Both the position numbers and the translations under genes were made by a program. This document shows, piece after piece, positions 7,415 through 17,016 of a stretch of DNA of 64,000 nucleotides (positions are counted from its first letter, which is position 1; every line of letters starts with the position of its first letter). The notes beneath the pieces were generated by a model. That model did not search any database, was not told where the DNA came from, and saw only the letters and a list, made by a program, of their open reading frames with translations. Source of the DNA: a virus; IMG/VR virus record IMGVR_UViG_3300027795_000039, positions 1 to 64,000 of that record; one strand, given 5' to 3'.

Positions 7415-8367
7415 AAGTAGCGATTACTGGTGCGGCTGGGTACATCGGTGGTTGGCTTATGGCTGAGCTGTCAGACCGTGGTCACGTTGTCTACGCCCAG
7501 GACCTAGTAAAACCAGATGGTCCGGCAAACTGGGCAACATTCCATACCTTCGACCTAGGAAGCCAGGAGCGTATCACCTGGCTTCGTACCACGGAACCTG
7601 AGGTTGTCATCCACCTCGCTGCCTTGTATGGCAGGGTCTGGGGTGAAGTTGACATGGTAAAAACAGCTGGCACCAATGCGGGACTAACGGGGATACTAGC
7701 CCGTGATGTAGAAACCCACGGTGCTCGGCTTATGTATATGTCATCGAGTGAGGTATACGGTAGTGCTGCTAGCACTGGAACCGTGTACCCGAATACTCGA
7801 CTTTACCCGGTTAACATGTATGGTTTGTCGAAGAAGTGGGGCGAAGAAGCCGCTCGGGTATACGCACCTCGCGGCCTCATGATCACCCGCCTTAACATGC
7901 CGTATGGTCCAGCGCGGTACCCACCACCGAATGGTGTGATACCACAGACGTCTGGTAAACCCGGAACACTCGGTTACAACGTACTTCACTCCATGGTCTG
8001 GGAAGCCGAGCACGGCTATGACCTGAAGGTTCATGCCGGTACCACTCGGTGCCTGACCTGGGTTGGTGATACGGTACGTGGCCTGGCTATGATCCTCGAA
8101 TCTGGTAAAACCGGAACCTGGAACGTGAACAGGAATGATGATCACCGGCCAGTAGCTGACCTGGCTCACCTGGTAGTGGACATCACCGGCAGCACATCTA
8201 AAATCAATGTCGAAGATCCACCAGATCGCGTTACTCTTCGCAAGTCACTGGATAATACCGAGCTACTCGAACTCGGCTGGCAGCCAACCGTCGACCTCGA
8301 AGAGGGTACCAAACGAGCGTGGGAGTACTTCCGTCAGTTTGACCGGTCTGGAGTGTGGTGCGGATGA
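7411..8367 (+). CDS. NAD-dependent nucleotide-sugar epimerase/dehydratase
   Basis: A 318-residue extended short-chain dehydrogenase. GAAGYIGGWL near residue 7 is the NAD-binding glycine motif, SSSEVYG supplies the catalytic Ser region, and YGLSKKWGE holds the YxxxK pair. The fold and length fit sugar-nucleotide epimerases, 4,6-dehydratases or reductases. The substrate cannot be read from sequence. It overlaps both neighbours by a few bases. Confidence 0.88.
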   Translation: MKVAITGAAGYIGGWLMAELSDRGHVVYAQDLVKPDGPANWATFHTFDLGSQERITWLRTTEPEVVIHLAALYGRVWGEVDMVKTAGTNAGLTGILARDVETHGARLMYMSSSEVYGSAASTGTVYPNTRLYPVNMYGLSKKWGEEAARVYAPRGLMITRLNMPYGPARYPPPNGVIPQTSGKPGTLGYNVLHSMVWEAEHGYDLKVHAGTTRCLTWVGDTVRGLAMILESGKTGTWNVNRNDDHRPVADLAHLVVDITGSTSKINVEDPPDRVTLRKSLDNTELLELGWQPTVDLEEGTKRAWEYFRQFDRSGVWCG

Positions 8368-9329
8368 ATCGGATCCTCGTCACCGGCGGTGCAGGGTTCA
8401 TTGGCAGCAACTTGGTGCGCCAGCTTGTTGTTGACGGTCACCAGGTTCGCGTCCTCGATAACATGTCTCGAGGTAAGCTACGACGCTTGGATGGCGTCAG
8501 CTGCGAGGTTACTAATGGCGACGTCCGAGACCAGAACACCGTTAATGCCGCCATGCACGGCTGTGATACGGTTATCCACCTCGCGTATCTGCAAGGTACC
8601 CAAACGTTCTACGCTGAACCACGCCAGGTGCTTGACGTGGCCATGCGTGGTATGCTCTCCGTGCTAAGTGCGTGTGAAGTAACTGGTACTAGTAACCTGC
8701 TTCTGGTGTCTTCATCTGAGGCATACCAGGTCGCGAGTGTTGTCCCCACACCTGAGAACATCCCGTTGACCGTTCCTGATGTACTGAACCCGCGTTACAG
8801 TTACGGTGGCGGTAAAATTGCCTGTGAACTTATGGCACTAGCGTGGGCGCGAACCGGCATCCTAGACCGTGTCATCATCGCTCGGCCACATAACATCTAC
8901 GGCCCTGACATGGGCCGTGAGCACGTTATCCCCGAATTCGCGCTGCGGATGCGTGACCTAGACGAGCAGCACATTCCTAATGAAGTTATTCCATTCCCCA
9001 TCCAAGGCACTGGTGAAGAAACTCGGTCATTCTGCTACATCACCGATTGCGTGAGTCAATTCACAACGCTTTTGGATAAAGTTACTGAACCAGCATCAGT
9101 TTACCACGTTGGTACCATGGATGAACGTACCATTGCGGATGTGGCACACGGGGTGGCTGAAGTATACGGTCGAGAGATTAAGATCCTGCCGGGTGCCTTG
9201 CCGAAGGGTTCACCACCACGTCGGCTACCGGATACCGCAAAAATTAGAGCAGCTGGCTGGACACAAGAGCCAGTTGGTTTTGCAGTTGGTTTGATAAAAA
9301 CCGTTCGCTGGTACCAACAACATGGGTAA
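8364..9329 (+). CDS. NAD-dependent nucleotide-sugar epimerase/dehydratase (second)
   Basis: A 321-residue product from ATG 8364, which overlaps the previous stop. GGAGFIGSNL near residue 8 is the NAD motif, SSSEAYQ the Ser region and YGGGKIACE the YxxxK pair; RPHNIYGPD is typical of the family. It is only distantly similar to its neighbour, so two different steps of nucleotide-sugar modification are likely. Overlaps the methyltransferase start by 8 nt. Confidence 0.88.
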   Translation: MNRILVTGGAGFIGSNLVRQLVVDGHQVRVLDNMSRGKLRRLDGVSCEVTNGDVRDQNTVNAAMHGCDTVIHLAYLQGTQTFYAEPRQVLDVAMRGMLSVLSACEVTGTSNLLLVSSSEAYQVASVVPTPENIPLTVPDVLNPRYSYGGGKIACELMALAWARTGILDRVIIARPHNIYGPDMGREHVIPEFALRMRDLDEQHIPNEVIPFPIQGTGEETRSFCYITDCVSQFTTLLDKVTEPASVYHVGTMDERTIADVAHGVAEVYGREIKILPGALPKGSPPRRLPDTAKIRAAGWTQEPVGFAVGLIKTVRWYQQHG

Positions 9330-10449
9330 CGTGACACGGTGTGGTATCTGTAGCAGTAGTAAACTAACACCAGTACTAGATCTGGGAGAACAACCACTCG
9401 CAGAGCGCGATACTGGCGAACGATACCCGTTGAAGCTACTGCGCTGCTGTGATTGTTTGCTGGTTCAGCTTAGCTACATCGTGGACCAAGAAACCGTGTT
9501 CCCACCAGATCATCCATACACATCAGGAAACACAGCTGCACTGAAGCGTCATGCTCGCGATCTGGTAATGTCAATTGAGCGTAACCTGAAGATCAATGAC
9601 ATGATCGTGGATATCGGTGCTAATGATGGCACACTTCTATCCGCATTTGCTTACCCGAATAAGTTGAAGTTGGTCGCCATTGAACCAACAGATCAAATTA
9701 ACAAACGTCATAGTAAGCAGATTATCGCGTATCAGGAGTTTTTCACGGCGCAGCTTGCCATGAAAATTGCTGCAAAACACGGCTGGGCGCGAACTATCAC
9801 CGCGTGTAACGTGCTAGCACACGTACCAGATCCACGTGACTTCATGGCTGGGATATCTATCCTGCTTGATGATGATGGTGAATTTATCACTGAGAACCAT
9901 GACTGGGCATCAGTTGAAGATGGACTGCAAATTGACACCATCTACCACGAACATCTGCGTTACTACTCCGTAGCGTCATTGACTCATCTGCTGGAAATGT
10001 ATGATTTCCGGGTAACAAGCGTGGAACCAATTGCAATTCACGGCGGTTCATTCCGAGTACGTGCTCGGAAAAAGATTGCCACACCGTTTACTGACCGAGT
10101 GATGCTGGAGCAAAGTGCCATCCAAGACATCGTTTACGCAGCGAGTAATCATGGCCCAGTATACGGCATCGGAGCCACCACCCGCGCTACACCACTTATT
10201 CACTTCACCAACATTGCCGGTTACCTGGACCGAGTGTGTGAGGTAGCTGGCAGTGATAAGATTGGTACCACCATTCCAGGCACGAACATCTCCGTGGTAG
10301 ATGAAGCGTGTCTGGTAACAGATCAGCCACCATTCGCGTTGTTGTTGTCTTGGCATCTAGCTGATGATATCATCCCGAAGATCCGAGAACTCGGGTATTA
10401 CGGCAAGTTCATCATACCACTACCAGAAGCGAAGGTTATCGATGGCTGA
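9322..10449 (+). CDS. Sugar C-methyltransferase-like SAM enzyme
   Basis: A 375-residue protein with three parts, as in deoxysugar C-methyltransferases. An N-terminal zinc-binding region has CGIC and CCDC within the first 50 residues. A central SAM domain has DIGANDGTLL near residue 95. The C-terminal domain has YGIGATTRATPL. These enzymes methylate a carbon of a dTDP-keto-deoxysugar. Its presence with two epimerases suggests the phage tailors an unusual sugar. The substrate is inferred. Confidence 0.82.
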   Translation: MGNVTRCGICSSSKLTPVLDLGEQPLAERDTGERYPLKLLRCCDCLLVQLSYIVDQETVFPPDHPYTSGNTAALKRHARDLVMSIERNLKINDMIVDIGANDGTLLSAFAYPNKLKLVAIEPTDQINKRHSKQIIAYQEFFTAQLAMKIAAKHGWARTITACNVLAHVPDPRDFMAGISILLDDDGEFITENHDWASVEDGLQIDTIYHEHLRYYSVASLTHLLEMYDFRVTSVEPIAIHGGSFRVRARKKIATPFTDRVMLEQSAIQDIVYAASNHGPVYGIGATTRATPLIHFTNIAGYLDRVCEVAGSDKIGTTIPGTNISVVDEACLVTDQPPFALLLSWHLADDIIPKIRELGYYGKFIIPLPEAKVIDG

Positions 10450-10798
10450 CCGGTTTGAAGATGAACGTGGTGTAATCAAGGACCTTCTTGTTACTTCACT
10501 GGATGGGGTAACTGAAATTTTCACAAAGAAAGGCGCTGTTCGCGGTAATCATATTCACAATGATACCGTGCAGTGGACCTACATTATATCGGGTAGCATG
10601 CGGATGGTTGCGCGTTACCCTGATGGTTTTATTACCGATAAGGTATATAGCCCAGGAATGATTGTCTGTGATGAGCCTCGAGTGGCCCATGCCTGGAAGG
10701 CTCTGGAAGACACAAAGGTTCTCGTATTCACCAAGGGACCGCGATCTGGACAAGCATATGAGAGCGATACGCAACGTCTAGAAACATCACTTTTGTAA
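10442..10798 (+). CDS. Cupin-domain sugar-modifying protein
   Basis: A 118-residue product from ATG 10442, overlapping the methyltransferase stop. A single cupin barrel shows GNHIHNDTVQW (metal-ligand His motif) and VAHAWKAL. Small cupins in sugar clusters include ketoisomerases and 3,5-epimerases of dTDP-deoxysugars, and that role fits here. The exact reaction is unknown. Confidence 0.7.
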   Translation: MADRFEDERGVIKDLLVTSLDGVTEIFTKKGAVRGNHIHNDTVQWTYIISGSMRMVARYPDGFITDKVYSPGMIVCDEPRVAHAWKALEDTKVLVFTKGPRSGQAYESDTQRLETSLL

Positions 10799-10832
10799 AA
10801 TTACTGTTAAAAACAAAGAGAAAGTAGAACGC

Positions 10833-11699
10833 ATGAGCGCCAACAAAGCATATATCACTATTAAAGGTATCAATCAGCAAGCAGCGTCACTATCTACACT
10901 AACTGATGTTTTTACCGAAGAAACACTTAACACTTCACTATGGACATCATTTAATGACGCTGATTCTAGCGCGATTACAACAGATGATGGTCTAGTTGTT
11001 GATACTACGGCCACGGTAGATTCAACAACGGCTGGCATATGGTCCAATACCATTTATAATCTAATTGACAGTGATATCACTATTAATGTCGTAGACGTTA
11101 GCGAAAGCATTTTGACATACGGTGACAAAACAACTGCAGGTATTATACTAAATACAGCTAAACCAAATATTGATGTTACCACAGGAACTGCTATTACTTT
11201 CTACATATCTGAAGGTAACCTTGCTGGTTCATATTACATAAATGGCGACAGGACAACAGAATTTAGTATAGCGTATGATTCATCCACAATGCAATGGCTT
11301 CAGATCATTGAATCAGATGGCGTCGTTTATTTTAACACATCGCCTGATGGTTCAATGTGGACAACACAAGGATCGTTCGCAGATCCATTTAATATTACTG
11401 CATTGTATGCTGGACTTGCCGCTATTGATGCGGGTGGTGATGTAACTGGTAGTATTACTTTTACAAGTCTTAATTCTGGTGCATCACCAGCAAATGGAAC
11501 GGCAGTTATATATGTTACAGCTATTATTATCACTTGTGATGGCGCAATCGTAGCTTCACCAGGTGTTAATCTACCGGAAGTGATTCCAGTGGTGTTTAGT
11601 TATGGTGCTTCTAATCAAGATATCCGAGCTGCTATTTGGGCTGCAGTACAGTCTGCTGCAGATGATGTCACACTCAACGTTAACCTAGTGACTGATTAG
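10833..11699 (+). CDS. Beta-sandwich (concanavalin/DUF1349-like) protein
   Basis: A 288-residue Ser/Thr/Ile-rich protein with no enzymatic motifs. The pattern FTEETLNTSLWTSFND, then VVYFNTSPDGSMW, suggests a lectin-like jelly roll of the DUF1349 or laminin-G type. Base composition is more AT-rich than its neighbours, hinting at separate ancestry. Lying in the glycan cluster, it may be a glycosylation target or a virion appendage; neither is proven. AAAGAGAAAG precedes the ATG. Confidence 0.5.
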   Translation: MSANKAYITIKGINQQAASLSTLTDVFTEETLNTSLWTSFNDADSSAITTDDGLVVDTTATVDSTTAGIWSNTIYNLIDSDITINVVDVSESILTYGDKTTAGIILNTAKPNIDVTTGTAITFYISEGNLAGSYYINGDRTTEFSIAYDSSTMQWLQIIESDGVVYFNTSPDGSMWTTQGSFADPFNITALYAGLAAIDAGGDVTGSITFTSLNSGASPANGTAVIYVTAIIITCDGAIVASPGVNLPEVIPVVFSYGASNQDIRAAIWAAVQSAADDVTLNVNLVTD

Positions 11700-11734
11700 A
11701 CAGCAAAAATTAGTCGACAGGTGAGTGTGATGCA

Positions 11735-12520
11735 GTGATATACGATTCATTTATGTTGAATGACGAACTTGATGTTTTGAAAATGCGATTGATCGAATTC
11801 GATAGCTACCCAGAGCTAGTGACTCACATCATCGTAGAAGCGCCTATGACCCACCGTGGTAAAGTAAAACCGTTGCATTACCAAGAAAACGTTAAAACAT
11901 TCGCGCGATGGAGTAATCGTATTGTGGCTATCACCGCTAACGAATTGCCATCGCTTACCAAAAATCCAGACCCATGGTCGAGAGAACATGCTCAACGTGA
12001 ATATGTTCATCGTGGTCTGGTAAACGCTAAACCAGATGACATCATTATTCATGGTGATGTAGATGAAATTCCACGAATGAATGCGCTAGAAGAAGAAGTA
12101 AAACTAGTACGCGAATCACCAAATGACGTATTTGTACTCGGTATGAGTCTTCACTGTAATGCCGTTGACTGGGTGGTACCCAATGGTTATGAATGGAAAG
12201 GTACAGTTGCCAAGCAGCACGGTAATGTAGTTTACTCATTCAAAGAAATGCGTGATCTACGTGCTTCTGCATCAGTAGTGCATAATGGTGGCTGGCATAT
12301 CAGTGGACTAGGTGGACCTGAAGTACAACGACATAAAATCGAAGAACTAACTTGTCATCTAGAGCTACCAGAAGAATTCAAACACTCGGTAGCATCAGGA
12401 CAGGCATACCGTGAAGGTAGTCTTGGTGATATCCAGCAGATACCACTGGAATCACTAGATGATATGCCACAGTATATACGAGAGCAACATTGTCCAGCTA
12501 ATTGGTTCCGGCCCAAGTAA
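11735..12520 (+). CDS. GT17-family glycosyltransferase-like protein
   Basis: A 261-residue product starting at GTG (IYDSFMLNDELD). DPWSREHAQRE and HGDVDEIPR are signatures of family GT17, whose known members transfer GlcNAc. The DVDE acidic motif probably binds the metal and nucleotide sugar. A second GT17 gene lies at 14751. The pair are clear paralogues but differ in base composition, this copy being more AT-rich. Confidence 0.82.
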   Translation: MIYDSFMLNDELDVLKMRLIEFDSYPELVTHIIVEAPMTHRGKVKPLHYQENVKTFARWSNRIVAITANELPSLTKNPDPWSREHAQREYVHRGLVNAKPDDIIIHGDVDEIPRMNALEEEVKLVRESPNDVFVLGMSLHCNAVDWVVPNGYEWKGTVAKQHGNVVYSFKEMRDLRASASVVHNGGWHISGLGGPEVQRHKIEELTCHLELPEEFKHSVASGQAYREGSLGDIQQIPLESLDDMPQYIREQHCPANWFRPK

Positions 12521-12544
12521 AAACTCAGTGAAGGTATCGTTTCT

Positions 12545-13480
12545 ATGAAAGTATGTCACATCGTTAATTCATTTGATCCTGCGTGTGACGTGTTGCGATG
12601 CGTTCGTGAGCTAAATCTGTACAGCCGGCACTCTCATACTCTTCTTGTGAAAGAACCACATCCACTACAATACGTTTACCAGTATGAGCAGCCGGAAAAA
12701 CCCGGTTGGCTGCTGCCATTCCAGGAAATACTGAAGATGATGGATGAGGCAGATATTCTTATCTACCACTTCGTTGGCTGGGAAAATGGCTGGAGTAACG
12801 AGTCAAAGCCATCTGCATTCCGAAACGTAAATATCTACTACAACCATGATGAAGACCGGTTCTGGAGCTCACCAGACTATAATGCTGCGTCGTATGACCG
12901 CTACAAGCTCGTGGCTTCATCTCACGTCGGTGCTGTAGACTTCATGCCAGATAACCGGTTCCGGTGGCTACCAGACTTGCTGCCACTCGATGGCGCCTAC
13001 TCGTTTTTCCCAGCAAAACGGCCGCGACCAGCCATTAGTTATATCAAACATGCTGATGAACTGCAAAAGTATGACCTTAAAGGTAGCATACATCATATCG
13101 ACTGTTCTCATACCGCTCATGCTGATGTCCTCAGAAAGCGTCAGTCATTCGCTTCCGTGGTAATTGACAACGTATGTGATGGACATTATGGACTAGCAGG
13201 ACAGGAAGCTGTCATCATGGGTCTGCCTGTGGTGGTATTCAATCACGAGAAAACGCTGGCAACAATTGGTGACTGGGAAGTATCCAATACGATCTTCCCG
13301 TTTATCCAGGCTACGACGGTAACAGAAGCAGCTGATATCGCCACGTTGTATGCTAAAAAAGCTGGACGATCACAGCGTCTTCACCGGCAGATGATCCGGA
13401 ACTGGGCTGAGGAATTCCTCGATCCACGTGTTCTCATCGCCGCGTACTGGGACCCATTCATCGAGGAGCTAGCAGCTTAA
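12545..13480 (+). CDS. Glycosyltransferase-like protein (GT-B type)
   Basis: A 311-residue product starting MKVCHIVNSFDPACD, an N-terminal Rossmann-like strand-loop typical of GT-B transferases. GLAGQEAVIMGLPVVVFN near residues 218-235 matches the donor-site region of GT4-like enzymes. Sequence between the two is divergent. It ends directly before the next ATG, so the genes are cotranslated. Donor and acceptor unknown. Confidence 0.7.
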   Translation: MKVCHIVNSFDPACDVLRCVRELNLYSRHSHTLLVKEPHPLQYVYQYEQPEKPGWLLPFQEILKMMDEADILIYHFVGWENGWSNESKPSAFRNVNIYYNHDEDRFWSSPDYNAASYDRYKLVASSHVGAVDFMPDNRFRWLPDLLPLDGAYSFFPAKRPRPAISYIKHADELQKYDLKGSIHHIDCSHTAHADVLRKRQSFASVVIDNVCDGHYGLAGQEAVIMGLPVVVFNHEKTLATIGDWEVSNTIFPFIQATTVTEAADIATLYAKKAGRSQRLHRQMIRNWAEEFLDPRVLIAAYWDPFIEELAA

Positions 13481-14113
13481 ATGATCCGTATCTCCGTGCT
13501 TTGCCCAACCCGTGGTCGGCCAGAAATGCTGAAGAAATCCATCGCGTCACTACTAGATAACGCTGATGATCCTGATCAGGTTGAGATTCTACTTGCGGTA
13601 GATCCAGATGATGAATCATCATATGATGACGTACTTAACATTGTTGGTATATCTGCTTGGCCAGCACCACAGCGTTTTGGTTACCAGAACCTACACCGAT
13701 ACTACAACGAGCTTGCTCGCCAGGCGTATGGTGAGTGGTTGTTCATCTGGAATGACGATGCAATCATGAAAACCAGTGGCTGGGATACCGTGGTGGTTAA
13801 TCACGCACCTGCGTTGCTATTTTCACCACCAGAAGAAGCACCACATTGCAACGCGTTTCCTATCATACCGACAATATGGGCACGAGTGTTGGGCCACCTT
13901 AGTCAGGGCGCGTACGTGGATACCTGGCTACAAGTAATCTGTGAGCAACTCGGTGTACAGGAAAAGGTACCCATCGAAATTGCTCATCATGCACCACCGG
14001 ATATCACCTGGCAACAAGGTCGTGCGATAACACCATTTGGTGGGCCAGAGCTTGAGCCAGGTATGACGCGAGACACAGAGAAATTGCGTGAATACCTTAG
14101 AGGAATTCAATGA
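13481..14113 (+). CDS. GT2-like glycosyltransferase (GT-A fold)
   Basis: A 210-residue product starting ISVLCPTRGRPEMLKKS, the GT2 nucleotide-binding start. WNDDAIM near residue 90 serves as the DxD-type metal motif. It is short for GT2, holding essentially the catalytic core. Its stop overlaps the next start (ATGA). Confidence 0.78.
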   Translation: MIRISVLCPTRGRPEMLKKSIASLLDNADDPDQVEILLAVDPDDESSYDDVLNIVGISAWPAPQRFGYQNLHRYYNELARQAYGEWLFIWNDDAIMKTSGWDTVVVNHAPALLFSPPEEAPHCNAFPIIPTIWARVLGHLSQGAYVDTWLQVICEQLGVQEKVPIEIAHHAPPDITWQQGRAITPFGGPELEPGMTRDTEKLREYLRGIQ

Positions 14114-14754
14114 ACCGGCCGCACATCAGCGTTATCATACCAACTGTACCTGGCCGTGAAGATCACCTGAGGCGATGTGTTGGTGCCTACACGGCTCTCA
14201 TTGCTGATTATGATGTTGAACTCATTATCGAGTATGATCATCCCACTTGTGGTATGGCTTGGCAAGCTGGCTGGGAAAAATCAACTGGTGACTTTATCCA
14301 CCTTACCAACGATGACATCGAACCGAAACCAGGCTGGCACGCACCTGCCATTGAGGCAGTAGAACGTGGTTTCCTACCCGCACCACTTGTCTTCGATCCG
14401 AGTGGTGCACCACGTTCCTGGCCAGTGGTAGGGCAAATCGGCGAGGACTGGGCGCCGGTACACATGAGCGCACTTCCATTCGCTTCACATGCGCAGATGG
14501 AGAAGATTGCGCCGCTGTTTACCGCTCACTACTACACCGATGACTTTTTCTCCACCCGAGGTATCATGGCTGGCTGGCCGTGTGTGCTTCGTACTGGCTA
14601 CGCGTTCACGCACTGGTACGCACAGGTGAAACGTGGCGCGGGTATGAGTGAGCCAGCGCGAATGGATTACGACCGAGGCTTGTATGAAAGAGCCATGAAG
14701 ATGGTGGAAGATGGCACCTGGGATAAGCCATGGCCGCCAGGTGGTCACGCGTGA
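14110..14754 (+). CDS. GT2-like glycosyltransferase (GT-A fold)
   Basis: A 214-residue product starting ISVIIPTVPGREDHL, with LTNDDIEPKPGW as the DxD-type motif near residue 62. Similar in size to the preceding gene but divergent. It ends in a GTGA overlap with the second GT17 gene. Confidence 0.78.
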   Translation: MNRPHISVIIPTVPGREDHLRRCVGAYTALIADYDVELIIEYDHPTCGMAWQAGWEKSTGDFIHLTNDDIEPKPGWHAPAIEAVERGFLPAPLVFDPSGAPRSWPVVGQIGEDWAPVHMSALPFASHAQMEKIAPLFTAHYYTDDFFSTRGIMAGWPCVLRTGYAFTHWYAQVKRGAGMSEPARMDYDRGLYERAMKMVEDGTWDKPWPPGGHA

Positions 14755-15560
14755 TTTACGATCTATTTCTCTTTAATGATGAACTTGACATGCTCGAGTG
14801 TCGACTAATTGAGTTTGATCAACGTGATCGAAATAGCAGTGAACCAGTCATCCACGTACCTATTGAGGCACCATTCACTCACCGTGATGAACCGAAACCT
14901 CTTTATTGCCGCAGGAACTGGTCACGGTTTGAGCGATGGCATGAATGGCTGTTGCCGATCGTCGCGAAAGAGCTGCCAACGGCTGCCGAAAATCCAGACC
15001 CGTGGTCGCGGGAACACGCCCAACGTGAATATGCTGGTAAAGCACTGGAAGCACTTAAGGCGAAACCCGATGATGTGGTTCTTCATGGTGACGTAGATGA
15101 GATTCCACGAATGAATAAACTCGTTGAAGCGTGTCAGCTAGCCCGAGAAAATCAGATCACTGTCCTCGAGATGCGATTGCACTCATATGCAATTGACTGG
15201 TACGCCGATAAATACCCGTGGCGCGGCACAGTCGTAACTGCGATAAAAAACTTGCCGGCGAATTTTACTCAATTCCGTGATATGCGTAATCTGGTAAATC
15301 CGATATGTGATGCTGGCTGGCATCTGACGTGGCTCGGTGGTAACGAGGCAATTCAGCGGAAGTTGAAAACGCACTGTCACCTGGAGATGACAGCTGAAGA
15401 AGAGTACTGGCCTGCATCTGGCCAGTCATACCACATGGGACGAACACACGGTGGTATCATCCAAATACCAGTCGATGACCTAAGCGATTACCCGATATAC
15501 ATCCGTGAGCGAATGTGTCCAGAGTCATGGTTCCGTCCACGTTACGATGAGGTGCAATGA
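14751..15560 (+). CDS. GT17-family glycosyltransferase-like protein (second copy)
   Basis: A 269-residue product from GTG 14751, chosen because its first residues (IYDLFLFNDELD) align with the first GT17 gene. DPWSREHAQRE and HGDVDEIPRMN are conserved between the two copies. It overlaps both neighbours by 4 nt. Two GT17 genes in one phage cluster suggest two successive related transfers, or one recent duplication with divergence. Confidence 0.82.
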   Translation: MIYDLFLFNDELDMLECRLIEFDQRDRNSSEPVIHVPIEAPFTHRDEPKPLYCRRNWSRFERWHEWLLPIVAKELPTAAENPDPWSREHAQREYAGKALEALKAKPDDVVLHGDVDEIPRMNKLVEACQLARENQITVLEMRLHSYAIDWYADKYPWRGTVVTAIKNLPANFTQFRDMRNLVNPICDAGWHLTWLGGNEAIQRKLKTHCHLEMTAEEEYWPASGQSYHMGRTHGGIIQIPVDDLSDYPIYIRERMCPESWFRPRYDEVQ

Positions 15561-16006
15561 GCGAACTAGCTAAACTGAACCTCGGTAGTGGTATCGACGC
15601 TATCCCCGGTTATGTAAATGTAGATTCTGTTGCCATACTCGGTGTTGATGCGATCTGGGACCTTAACCAAGAACCGTGGCCGTGGGCTGATGAAAGCGCA
15701 TCAGAAGTCCGCGCGTATGATGTGTTCGAGCACGTTGATGATCCGTTGTTGTTCATGCGAGAGTGCTATCGAGTACTCGAGTATGGTGGGTTGCTGAACA
15801 TGCATACTTGCTTCTGGAAGAGCCAGAACGCTTTTACCGATCCCACCCACAAACGATTCTGCACTGAAGAAACGTGGGATTACTGGATACCGGGAACGTA
15901 CCTACATAGCCGGTATGGTGCGGCGTACGCTGGTAAAGTGGCTTTCGTAAAGGAGATAGTGGCGCTGGATGGAACTGAACTCGCGATTCAGCTCAGGAGA
16001 GCCTAA
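15557..16006 (+). CDS. SAM-dependent methyltransferase (Methyltransf_11-like)
   Basis: A 149-residue product. LNLGSGIDAIPGYVNVD is the SAM-binding motif I region, and YDVFEHVDDPLLFMRECYR is motif II/III of small-molecule methyltransferases. It is short and lacks much of the C-terminal half, but similar minimal forms occur in glycan clusters. It may O-methylate a sugar. Overlaps the next gene by 38 nt in another frame. Confidence 0.75.
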   Translation: MSELAKLNLGSGIDAIPGYVNVDSVAILGVDAIWDLNQEPWPWADESASEVRAYDVFEHVDDPLLFMRECYRVLEYGGLLNMHTCFWKSQNAFTDPTHKRFCTEETWDYWIPGTYLHSRYGAAYAGKVAFVKEIVALDGTELAIQLRRA

Positions 16007-16760
16007 GCAACCAGTTGTCTTTACCGCGTTTAACCGGCCGAATTACCTGCGCCGCGTGCTGCGAACCTGGTCGCAAGTGCGCGGTATCGAACGAACTGAA
16101 CTAGATTTTCACGTAGAACCAGACCAGCCAGCAACTCTAGCCGCGATTAGCGAAACTGCCACGTTCGCACCCATGATCATCAAAGCCAATGATCGTCATC
16201 TCGGTCCACAAGCCAATCCGTTTTACACTATTCAATGTGCATTTACGAATGCGTTTTCAAATCCATCACCACGTGACTTCGTGATCTTGGCCGAGGATGA
16301 CTTCATCGTGTCGACTGATATCCTCGAGTACCTAACCTGGGCACGCGATGAATTCTACCATGATGAGCGTGTGATCGCTGTGTCCAGTACTCAATTCGAA
16401 GAACAACCTGGTGGGTTGTCACAGGTCATGCTCATCCCGAGTTGGACTGGCTGGGTGTGGGGAACCTGGCGAGACCGGTGGGAAAATATGATCGCGCCGA
16501 ACTGGACATTTAACCACGAGTATGGTGGCTGGGACTGGAAGATGGTTCGATACTGGTGTGGTGAACGCGGATATCTCACCGCAGTACCAGCGCTGTCACG
16601 ATCGCAACACATCGGTAAACACGGCGGTAGCTATACCACGCCTGCTGCGTTTGCGGCTCACACCTCACGTTGCTTCGTGTCTGAGGTGCCACCGCAAGCG
16701 TACACCTGGGATCGAGACGCGGTACCACAAGCGATTTCGTACCACCATACTAATACATAA
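15969..16760 (+). CDS. GT-A glycosyltransferase-like protein
   Basis: A 263-residue product. PVVFTAFNRPNYLRRVL is the nucleotide-binding start, ILAEDDFIVS near residue 106 holds the acidic metal motif, and SWTGWVWGTWRDRW is typical of GNT-I-like or GT2-like enzymes. It closes the glycan cluster. Its 3' end overlaps the convergent minus-strand holin-like gene by about 95 nt. Confidence 0.75.
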   Translation: MELNSRFSSGEPKQPVVFTAFNRPNYLRRVLRTWSQVRGIERTELDFHVEPDQPATLAAISETATFAPMIIKANDRHLGPQANPFYTIQCAFTNAFSNPSPRDFVILAEDDFIVSTDILEYLTWARDEFYHDERVIAVSSTQFEEQPGGLSQVMLIPSWTGWVWGTWRDRWENMIAPNWTFNHEYGGWDWKMVRYWCGERGYLTAVPALSRSQHIGKHGGSYTTPAAFAAHTSRCFVSEVPPQAYTWDRDAVPQAISYHHTNT

Positions 16761-16997
16761 TTTAGTTATTGTTTGTTTTGCGAACTTAGCCATGGCTACC
16801 GCATTGGTATGATTCTTCGTGAGCAATGAAGCGATGCCAGTGACAGCTGCCGGGATCAAGATATACAAAGCAACCTGGACTGGTGCAGGCACCGCGCCGT
16901 GAAACGCGTATGTAGATAGCGCCCATGTGGCCACACCGCTGATGGCACCAGCGATGGTACTGTAAGTGGGAGCTGTTGGTGTGGGGATGTTAGTCAT
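16665..16997 (-). CDS. Holin-like membrane protein
   Basis: A 110-residue product with two hydrophobic helices (about residues 12-33 and 40-60) and a short link containing FHGAVPAPV. This is a layout common in small holins of actinophages. The C-terminal 40 residues are basic and overlap the convergent glycosyltransferase gene. As last gene of the minus-strand block, next to lysis genes, it probably permeabilises the membrane. Assigned by topology and position, not by strong homology. Confidence 0.55.
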   Translation of the reverse strand: MTNIPTPTAPTYSTIAGAISGVATWALSTYAFHGAVPAPVQVALYILIPAAVTGIASLLTKNHTNAVAMAKFAKQTITKLCISMVVRNRLWYRVSIPGVRLRWHLRHEAT

Positions 16998-17016
16998 ACC
17001 ACCTCACGTTTAACAA

